The position numbers were made by a program, and so were the translations under genes. Below are positions 28,699-34,684 of a stretch of DNA of 34,684 nucleotides, in pieces (positions within the stretch are counted from its first letter, which is position 1; the number at the start of each line of letters is the position of its first letter). Where the stretch lies: contig JARBJD010000550.1 of the NCBI GenBank assembly GCA_033064195.1, positions 1 through 34,684 of the forward strand. Reading direction: 5' to 3'. The stretch is from Blattamonas nauphoetae. Taxonomy: Eukaryota > Preaxostyla > Oxymonadida. Under the pieces are notes generated by a model. The model did not search any database. It worked only from the letters and a program-made list of their open reading frames with translations, and had not been told where the DNA came from.

Positions 28699-28895
28699 AG
28701 AAAATAAAAAATGACAACACCCTCATGAACATACGTCACCGGCACATTCTTTCTGACATACTCAGAGACTAGTGAACAGTTCTCTTCTCTCATTGATTCA
28801 ATTAATGCTTGTTCCGAACATACTCGACGTCTTTCGTTGTACAACAAACTCGCGGGAGTTTGGCGCCTCTCACGATTCTCTTCAGTTGGATTCAT
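28695..28895 (-). CDS. Small Polinton protein, shorter relative of the 117-aa gene
   Basis: A 66-aa frame from ATG 28895 (MNPTEENRERRQTPAS). Its second half (LIESMREENCSLVSEYVR then VPVTYVHEGV) closely follows the start of the 117-aa protein at 15692-16045. It has a different N-terminal insert and ends soon after the YVHEGV block, overlapping the start of the S74 gene by 4 bp. Function unknown. The presence of relatives on both sides of the divergence zone links the left and right blocks. AATTTGTATTAAATG forms the promoter-like motif. Confidence 0.55.
   Translation of the reverse strand: MNPTEENRERRQTPASLLYNERRRVCSEQALIESMREENCSLVSEYVRKNVPVTYVHEGVVIFYFL
28699..28711 (-). promoter_or_regulatory. 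T-run/ATG promoter-like motif of the S74 gene
   Basis: On the minus strand CATTTTTTATTTTCTATG; the T-run is closer to the ATG than in the other copies. Confidence 0.45.
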
Positions 28896-28925
28896 TTAAT
28901 ACAAATTAAAAATCAAAATAAAAAG
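28896..28925 (-). promoter_or_regulatory. T-run/TAAATG promoter-like motif of the 66-aa gene
   Basis: On the minus strand CTTTTTATTTTGATTTTTAA then TTTGTATTAAATG runs into the start codon. Confidence 0.55.
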
Positions 28926-29022
28926 AACAACGAGTTTTATTTCTGTTGATCTTTTGAAGTAACCAATTTGGTAATTTTCTTTTCACGTACTTCATCCAGA
29001 TTTTGGCACAGATTGGTTGATA

Positions 29023-29427
29023 TTATTCGAACGATTCTGGTTTCATCTTCAAGAAACTTGGAGGTTTTGCTCTCAACATGTTCTTCACCATTTGACTGAT
29101 CTGTTCTTTTGATAGTCTGACGTATATCTCCTCCGATGCACAGGAAAGTTTTCTGACGTCTGCGATTTGACGGATCAGTTGAGGTTGGTTTCGTCGCCAT
29201 TTCTTTGTGTCATAGTTCATCCAAGTTGGGTTATCGATGTCAACATATTTTTGGAATAATTGTTTTAAAGTTTTGAAATTGACAATCAGTTCTGGTTTCC
29301 ACAATCCTAATTTCATGAGAAATAAATGATTCTGACAAAGAAAATTCATGATATCACTGTCCTTTCGATTGGGATTAGTGTATTCTAAAATTTGCTCAAG
29401 TTCTTCGATGAGTTCTAGCTGTGTCAT
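29023..29427 (-). CDS. Small helical Polinton protein, 134 aa, unknown
   Basis: The protein starts at ATG 29427 (MTQLELIEELEQILEYTNPN). It is all-helical in appearance (SDIMNFLCQNHLFLMKLGL, NFKTLKQLFQKYVD). Near the C-terminus RLSKEQISQMVKNML (104-118) resembles LSSKQIDQIVKKLL near the N-terminus of the integrase, hinting at a shared interaction or DNA-binding helix. It lies upstream of the 66-aa gene on the same strand, with TTTTTATTTTGTACTAAATG in front. It is the last gene before the element's likely right limit. Confidence 0.6.
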   Translation of the reverse strand: MTQLELIEELEQILEYTNPNRKDSDIMNFLCQNHLFLMKLGLWKPELIVNFKTLKQLFQKYVDIDNPTWMNYDTKKWRRNQPQLIRQIADVRKLSCASEEIYVRLSKEQISQMVKNMLRAKPPSFLKMKPESFE

Positions 29428-29459
29428 TTAGTACAAAATAAAAATTCGAAAATAAAAAT
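29428..29459 (-). promoter_or_regulatory. T-run/TAAATG promoter-like motif of the 134-aa gene
   Basis: On the minus strand GATTTTTATTTTCGAATTTT then TATTTTGTACTAAATG; two T-runs in a row. Confidence 0.55.
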
Positions 29460-29825
29460 CTCCTTTGTTTTTCAAAAGTGAAAATACTCGATAACTACCG
29501 ATCCGATTTCAATAATTCTTGCACCAATGAATTCGCCGTGTCGGATATGACCTTAGATGAGAGTTTGATCAAGATCTGAGAACATCGATTTTTCTTCATT
29601 TTGGCATGTCTCCAAAAATGATATATGGCAAAATCAATATTGTTCACAAATTTTTGTACAATCGTTTTTATATCATGTTTGACATCCATTCTGTGAAATT
29701 TGAAGTTGATTTGACGAACAACTACTGTTTTCAAAACTTGATTTTGAAGTGTCCCGTAACTTTTAAAATCGTCATTAAAACCCTCTACACAGATATATTG
29801 CCAGGGTAAATCCTCGGAAAATTAT
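29460..29825. other. Non-coding, no gene seen
   Basis: AT-rich sequence with a minus-strand 79-codon frame lacking recognisable features. The right end of the Polinton probably lies in or near this stretch, but no inverted repeat to sequence elsewhere in the window was found. Confidence 0.35.
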
Positions 29826-29897
29826 GGACGAGTAGTCGAGTGGTAAGTGCACGTACCACTAGGCTAGGAGTCCCAGGTTCGAACCCCGGAGGAAGCA
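29826..29897 (+). tRNA. tRNA-like sequence (degenerate), A and B boxes present
   Basis: It is 72 nt long, a tRNA-like length. The A box is TAGTCGAGTGGTAAG and the B box CAGGTTCGAACCCCGG, ending GCA. The 5' GGACGAG and 3' AGGAAGC ends do not pair and the D and anticodon stems are weak. It shares GGACGAGT and GTCCCAGGTTCGAA with the tRNA-like sequence in the inner element's terminal repeats. The antisense reading gives the PPGFEPGT peptide typical of tRNA-derived DNA. It is likely a tRNA pseudogene or the head of a SINE-like sequence. Confidence 0.4.
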
Positions 29898-29934
29898 ATA
29901 ATTTGTCCGACGTCGGATTGCAAAAAATGAGATA

Positions 29935-30022
29935 AATGTCAGAAACAGGGATCGCAACCCTGGGCCTTAGGGACTTGCCAACACACCAGGCAATAAAACC
30001 CACCAGCTTCCTCCCTCCATAA
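29935..30022 (-). tRNA. Second tRNA-like sequence, opposite strand
   Basis: On the minus strand a perfect 5-bp arm CAGGG/CCCTG encloses a 7-nt loop TTGCGAT (T-arm-like, but the loop is not the usual TTCGA). Upstream, TTGCC/GGCAA encloses a 9-nt loop (anticodon-arm-like). The GGAGGGAGGAAGCTGG at its 5' side shares GGAGGAAGC with the 3' end of the sequence at 29826-29897. No working tRNA can be folded. Confidence 0.25.
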
Positions 30023-31123
30023 GGTTTTGCACTTTTTTTGCCTATATGCAAAATCGAGTCCTCTATCGATTGCGAGTGGTTTCGAGTCCCGATCTCTGCT
30101 CGTTGTCGAGAGACGAGTGTTTTCTCAAAAGAGGTTCACTTTTTTTCGAACTTTTTTGAACGAAGAATAACTCAGATCTCGACGAATACTCAACCGATCT
30201 TCATCTGATTTCTTTTGATCGATGAGTCACATCGTCCTCGAGATTTTAGTTTTAGTTTCAAGAATTTTCTCAATCAGGTTCCCAAATAAGCGCCAAATTA
30301 ATCATATTGAAAAAATCAAAAAGTCGAAAAAAGTGACTAAATTTGCGAAATAAAGTAAAAATTTACTTCAAAATGGACGTTTTTCAAGAGGTCAAAATAT
30401 TGGACATATTTTTAGAATTTAGGCCAAATATTGATGTCATCAAAATGTCATAAATTCCTTTTAATACAAGATTCAAAAATGGTCAATCGGAATTGACTTT
30501 CAACTTCGGTTTTCAACGATTATTTCAATCGGGTTCCCAATTCGCTTCTATAACTACTCATGTTTCGGATTAATGAAAAGTGCGGTTTATTTAAACATAT
30601 ATTATATGACCTTGATTTGACTTGAAATTAATGTAAGGAGAGGTCCAGGACACTGAATAAACCAATAAACGGAAGGTTTTGGTGGTCTGGAACCAATTGT
30701 CCACGATCAACCCATATTTCCACATATAATCCCAGAAAATCCCAGTTGGGAAAACCTCAATATTTCTGCTGTTCCCAATTAGTTCACCAACACTATAGTG
30801 GAGAAACTGCGAATCCCAACCATCCCAAAATCTCAGGGGATGGGACTGGGAGAAACGGTAACTCTCGATTATGGGTTCCGATTTTTCTCCGGTCAGTGAC
30901 CATCAGTACATTTCGGTGAAAACTGACCAGTCAGTGCCGGTCAGACAAGCCTATCCTTTCCCGATTATTGTGTCAATCACACAGAAAGAAGGTGCGAAAT
31001 GAAAAGTGAACTCAAATGTAAACTATGCCTCAAAGTAGCATGTCTCAATCAAAAGAGTTAAGGTTGATGATACCTTACTCAGTCGGAGGGAGTATCCAAG
31101 TCAAAGGAGTCGCTTGATAATTC
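30023..31123. other. 1.1 kb non-coding flank
   Basis: No open frame of interest. A segment near 30180-30250 (CTCAACCGATCTTCATCTGA then TTTTGATCGATGAGTCACAT and CGAGATTTTAG) is a diverged copy of 18490-18560, in the same orientation. GGTTCCCAATTCG also occurs in both places (30531 and 18880). Around 30740-30860 the words TCCCA and CCCAA recur irregularly. This may be a genomic repeat family shared with the divergence zone. Confidence 0.4.
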
Positions 31124-31870
31124 TTATTGCGAGAATGTCAAGCTATGAATTGTGTCTGGAGAGTGGTCATCTATCCCTTCGATTTCTTCTGGATTGCGGC
31201 TGGTGTTTTCCATCATCAGTTTGATTTTGTCTTGACAGGAAGCAGGGAGCGAAGACGAATCGTCGTGAGCGATTGGAAATTCAATTAATAAAGATGGGTG
31301 AGCCAGCGAATGGAGAGAGTTGTAAAAGTCATTGGTCGAAGGGAAGTGTGAACTGAGGCTGGAATAGGACGGAGATTTCGAAGAGTGATCACAGATCGAA
31401 TCATCGTTCGTTGAGAGGAGTGAGATATCGCTGACGGACTGAGGGATGGAGTGGGGAGGAAAACCGTCATCTGTCAAAGAAGAGGATGAGCTGAAGGGTT
31501 GGAAGTTGGAGTCGATGGAGAAGATTGACAATCATCCTTGTTTCTCGAGATCGTTGTCAATTAGGTCCTCTCGGATCTGATTAACCAATAGTGTCACGTC
31601 GAAACCGATGAATCCGCTTCCGGTCGGGACCGAGTGAGAGTCGGAGAGGAGAGGAGCCAAGGCTGTTTGATTAAAAAGCGTCGCGGATGGTGACTTTGTT
31701 CCGCGGATGGTGACACTGTTCCGGGATGGGGATTCATGCCCGTTTTGCGACAGGTCCACTGTAACGATGAGATGAGAATGGAAGGGAGTTCATACAAAGT
31801 TAATCCTCTTCTTTGGAGTTGGTTCGTGTTCTTTTCGACGTCCACAGCCAAAATAGCCTTAGATGACAAT
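31124..31870 (-). pseudogene. Ser-rich host-like gene fragment with a candidate intron
   Basis: Minus-strand frame 31759-31124 is open except for one TGA (31532-31534). It encodes a Ser/Pro-rich disordered protein (DLSQNGHESPSRNSVTI, then STNDDSICDHSSKSPSYSS). Just upstream, a 37-nt stretch GTATGAACTCCC...TCGTTACAG (about 31760-31796) has a GTATG donor, a pyrimidine tract and a TACAG acceptor. A further coding-like stretch (AILAVDVEKNTNQLQRR) lies before it. I infer a decayed or partial host gene with a very short intron. The reading frames across the junction do not agree cleanly, which lowers confidence. Confidence 0.3.
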
Positions 31871-32217
31871 TAAAGGAGATCTTGTTCTGCTGTGGCGAAG
31901 TGACGTTGATCGTCTATACCCTGGACTAACTTAATAATTACAGATTTGGTCCAGGGGTGGTGTGCAGGTTGACTTTCGTCAGTTTGAATGAAGTGTCAAT
32001 GAAAATTCAAGAGTGAAGTGGATGAAGATAAAGAGACAAAAGTGAAGTGAGGATCTGAGTTCACAAATGTGTTTTATGTAAAGATAAATCGAAAAAGAGA
32101 ACAACCCTGTGATAATTTGTCGGTGAAGGACACTTTCGAAAGAAGAGACGCCATAGTTCACCTGAGTTGAGATGGTCAGTTGGTGTGATGTCATATCAAA
32201 GAGTCAAAAGAGAATGA
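31871..32217. other. Non-coding, holds the left copy of an 86-bp direct repeat
   Basis: No convincing gene. The repeat is described separately at 32059-32144. Confidence 0.4.
32059..32144. repeat. 86-bp direct repeat, left copy
   Basis: GTTCACAAATGTGTTTTATG to CACTTTCGAAAGAA. It matches 33150-33234 in the same orientation with about five differences, including a one-base indel. Confidence 0.75.
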
Positions 32218-32612
32218 TCAAAAAAGAAGAGCACACGAGCAATTAGTGATGTGAGAGACAGCGATTTGCTCGTCAGTGTTCTTTTCATCTTCATTCCTTT
32301 CCGCCGTGGACGATGTTCCAGTGAGTGGCGCACGAAGTGAGTGGAACTTCGGGCTGATCTCAAAATAAGGTGATGACAATTTGATTTCTTCCGATTTGGA
32401 ATGTTGTGGAGTGGTCTGATTGTGAGATGAAGATGGTTTGTGTTTCTTTGTAGTCTGAAAGACTGAAGCGAGCTCATTCGGCTTCTTCATTGCGATTGGT
32501 GGAGGCAACGATATCGCAGGAGGAGTTTCTTGGTTAACTGGTGTCTGAATTTGGTTCCGTTCATCCAATGCATGTTCGTTGGATTTTTCCTCGTTCTTGG
32601 ATGGCAAATAAT
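32218..32612 (-). CDS. Disordered host-like exon, minus strand
   Basis: About 130 codons are open, giving a polar Ser/Pro/Lys/Glu-rich sequence (NEEKSNEHALDERNQIQT, then PPAISLPPPIAMKKPNELAS). The frame has no ATG. Upstream sits a splice-acceptor-like TTTTCGTTCACTACAG, so it may be an internal or last exon of a host gene whose preceding exon is 32676-32945. It ends in a hydrophobic NCSCALLF. No domain is recognised. Confidence 0.3.
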
Positions 32613-32675
32613 CTGTAGTGAACGAAAATTATTGATTGGGAGGTGTAGGAGTGTCCTCTGTCACTCCCATTTTGT

Positions 32676-32945
32676 GCTCAAAGGATTGATTCCGACTTTG
32701 AGAAGACTCCCACGTGGCGAGTAGGGGGCTCATCAGCGACAGGTGCCCCTTGAACGGACGGCTCGGATAAAAATGAACGAATGTTGGGGTTTTCGCTGGA
32801 TATATCGAACTCATGGTCCCACTGAGCACCAAGATCCACTTCAAAGCCAGTTCTGCCTTCAGTGGACCAGGGATCCAGTTCGTCTTGCGTACGATTCTTA
32901 TCAAGTTGAGGATGTGCTGTAGACAGAAGTCTCCTATTACTGATC
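32676..32945 (-). CDS. Acidic disordered host-like exon, minus strand
   Basis: A minus-strand frame reads DELDPWSTEGRTGFEVDLGA then WDHEFDISSENPNIRSFLSE and PSVQGAPVADEPPTRHVGVF before a stop. It is acidic and coherent, more protein-like than the competing frame with an ATG (32629-32952). A TTGTCTAG acceptor-like sequence precedes it. It could be the exon upstream of 32218-32612. The gene is unidentified. Confidence 0.25.
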
Positions 32946-32952
32946 TAGACAA

Positions 32953-33313
32953 TTATTGATAAAAGTAAATCGGACAGAAAGATAAAAGGTGTCAGTCAGA
33001 AACAATTGATCCCGGCTGGGTATGAAAAAAGGATAGGATCAACACGAACTGCCACAGCTAAGATGTTGATTGGAGATATTGGGACATAGTGTCGTTGTTC
33101 GGGGGTGTCATTTCTTCCTGATTTGATGAACGATGAGTTTGAATATCTTGTTCACAAATGTGTTATATGAAAAGATAAATCGAAAAGAGAACAAACCTGT
33201 GATAATTTGTCGGTGAATGACACTTTCGAAAGAATGAATTGAAAAAGAGAACAAAATACTCGTGAAAACGATCGTTTTGAAAGGTCGTTTTATCAGGGAC
33301 CGCTGAATCATTA
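32953..33313. other. Non-coding, holds the right copy of the 86-bp direct repeat
   Basis: Apart from the repeat at 33150-33234 I see nothing recognisable up to the mariner end at 33314. Confidence 0.4.
33150..33234. repeat. 86-bp direct repeat, right copy (85 bp)
   Basis: Partner of 32059-32144. The two copies flank about 1.0 kb that carries the disordered exons. Confidence 0.75.
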
Positions 33314-34612
33314 CAGGGTGTCCCAGACTGAACCCTTTCTTTTTCTTTTGCATTCACCACTTCACAAACCAGTTTCTCGCATTTCTTACACAGTTTTGAA
33401 CACTAGCTCACCAAAAGTCGAATAACTGTGGAAATGAAGCGAATTTAAGGATTAGTTGCGAATGTTTAGCAGGTTTACCAAAGATGCCCCACGCCGCTCC
33501 TTGCACGATCTAATAAAAATTCTAATGACATGGGCGCAAACCAGGAACGCAGCAGAGGTCGTTCGACGGTGGGACGAACCGGATCCGCCAGACCTTGGGA
33601 CAGTGCACGACGTCGTTGCGAGATTCCTTTCAAACGGATCAGTCCTTCCTACAAAAGAGAAACCATCGCACGTCCAATCCGAACCGAAGATGCTGTTGAA
33701 GAAGTCAGAGAAAGTGTAAACGAAAACCCCACTGTCCATTCGTCATCGGTCCGTCCTCCTTCAGATCTCCAGAACAACTCTTGACCGAATGCTCCACGAC
33801 CTCCAATTCCGTCCATACCGAATGCAAAGAATCCATCTGTTGTACGATGAAGATTATCGTGACAGATTCGAGAAATTCACAAGAATCAAAACTGCTCTTG
33901 TTGAGGACGAAACACTCATCGATCGCATTTGGTTCAGCGATGAGTGTTCGTTTGACCTAACAAAAACGGTTAATACGCACAATGCGACATATTGGGCATC
34001 CACTAATCCACACTATCACGTTGAGCACCTCAATTCTGGATTGTCGGTGAATGTTTTCGCTGCAATCAGTTCGCAAGGTATAACTGGGCCTTGTTTTTGC
34101 CGAAAAGAATTCTGGAGTCGTCTACCGCAGTTTGCTCACTGAGTTCTTCTTCCAGCTCTTCGCGCGAGATCTCATTTCGATACTCAGTACTTCATGCAGG
34201 ATGGAGCTTCTCCTCATACAGCTATAGATACGAGAACACTATTGAATCAAACCTTGCCGAATCGATGGATCAGGATGTACGGCCGATGGATGGCCAGCGC
34301 GATCCCCGACATGACACCCTGCGACTACTTCTTGTGGGACACTTGACTGACAAAGGTGTACGCATCTTCCCCAGATACCATCGAAGAACTGAAGAATGCA
34401 ATAAGAACGGAGATGGGACACATCCCACTCGAGATGTGTCAAAATGCGGTTCGATCCTTCGCGGCCAGAGTGACAGTCCTTCTCGATCGGAATGGTGCGC
34501 ATGTGGAATTACAACTGAGGGGCCAGATTCTTTTCACTTCAAAAATTCGTTTTTCGTTCTTTAGTCTCTTGAAATGTCAAAAAGAGGTTCAGTCACAGGA
34601 CAGTCTACCCTG
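33314..34612 (+). mobile_element. Tc1/mariner-superfamily DNA transposon, 1.3 kb
   Basis: The left end is CAGGGTGTCCCAGACTGAACC and the right end, reversed, CAGGGTAGACTGTCCTGTGACTGAACC-like, so the inverted repeats are imperfect with a short indel. A TA dinucleotide lies on both sides (33312-33313 and 34613-34614), the target site of this superfamily. The element is full length for mariners and holds a single decayed transposase. It has inserted in the right flank, outside the Polinton. Confidence 0.85.
33456..34530 (+). pseudogene. Mariner-type transposase, decayed
   Basis: The N-terminal helix-turn-helix region is at 33490-33650 (WAQTRNAAEVVRRW, TVHDVVARFLSNGSV). The frame then shifts near 33650 (IRTEDAVEEVRESVNENPTV) and returns near 33765 (ISRTTLDRMLHDLQFRPY). 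First catalytic Asp block: RIWFSDECSFDL (about 33927-33962). Another frame change near 34095-34180 leads to the second Asp, YFMQDGASPHTA, and 35 residues later the third, IPDMTPCDYFLWDT, followed by a TGA at 34344-34346 and a conserved tail (NAIRTEMGHIPLEMCQNAVR). All three acidic positions of a DD(34-37)D mariner-like catalytic core are recognisable. At least three frame changes and one stop make this copy inactive. Confidence 0.85.
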
Positions 34613-34684
34613 TATCAACATATCTGTGGTTTTGGATGAAATCTATCGAAATATTCGGAGATTAGGCCAAAGACATCAATAATT

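Larger units (their letters stand above)
1..29460. mobile_element. Polinton/Maverick virus-like element (fossil), one or more copies
   Basis: Seen: a retroviral-type integrase, a family B polymerase with exonuclease and polymerase motifs, two related capsid-type proteins, and a set of small genes sharing one promoter-like motif. This gene set defines Polintons/Mavericks. Left genes are on the minus strand, most right genes on the plus strand. The left end is outside the window. The right end is placed near the promoter of the last motif-bearing gene (about 29.46 kb), but I found no terminal inverted repeat, so the limits are uncertain and two neighbouring elements are possible. It is broken: one 9-kb insertion, a partial duplication and a few further breaks. 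Many reading frames remain long, so it is probably not very old. Confidence 0.75.

Noticed and set aside
29826-30013. Permuted tRNA gene (3' half upstream of 5' half)
   Set aside because: AGGAAGC at the 3' end can pair with GCTTCCT 110 bases downstream, as in permuted tRNAs, but no coherent cloverleaf follows from it. Chance or a simple inverted repeat is likelier.

Overview
The window is eukaryotic, probably from a protist. It is a compact, AT-leaning stretch with standard stop codons, almost no recognisable intact host genes, and mobile DNA nested in mobile DNA. The mix (a large Polinton/Maverick, decayed host-like fragments, a mariner) would fit a metamonad such as an oxymonad or trichomonad. 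That placement is inference, because no rRNA or other marker gene is present.

Main element. From the left edge to about 29.46 kb most genes belong to one or more Polinton/Maverick (virus-like) elements, treated here as fossils. A left block on the minus strand holds an unknown gene cut by the window edge, a retroviral-type integrase, a protein-primed family B DNA polymerase and a 117-aa gene. A right block on the plus strand holds seven structural-type genes, including two related capsid-type proteins. These are followed on the minus strand by a fibre-like protein with a peptidase S74 chaperone domain and two small genes. Between the blocks lies a 2.8 kb non-coding divergence zone (16.05-18.86 kb). 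In it a pyrimidine-rich 280-bp tandem array on the plus strand gives way to a purine-rich stretch. Nearly every gene of both blocks is preceded by the same short element, a T-run of the type TTTTTATTTTT about 6-8 bases before an ATG that is often written TAAATG. It resembles poxvirus late promoters and supports the two blocks being one expression system. A packaging ATPase and a capsid protease are not seen here.

Inner element. The polymerase gene is split by an 8,974-bp element (4416-13389) with 420/440-bp terminal inverted repeats, GG/CC ends and an apparent 9-bp target duplication. It carries no recognisable transposase. Its cargo is fragments of decayed host-like genes on both strands, so it looks like a Pack-MULE-style non-autonomous DNA transposon. 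A degenerate tRNA-like sequence lies inside each terminal repeat.

Right of the capsid genes, 1.4 kb of repeats (25.17-26.6 kb) is followed by a second, partial copy of the capsid and 135-aa genes. The two copies share a 252-bp tract with no differences, which suggests gene conversion.

Right flank. About 29.8-30.0 kb holds tRNA-like sequences. The next 1 kb is non-coding. Then come Ser/Pro-rich minus-strand fragments of probable host genes with intron-like boundaries (31.1-32.95 kb), an 86-bp direct repeat pair flanking about 1 kb, and a whole-length but decayed 1.3-kb Tc1/mariner transposon (33314-34612, TA target site).
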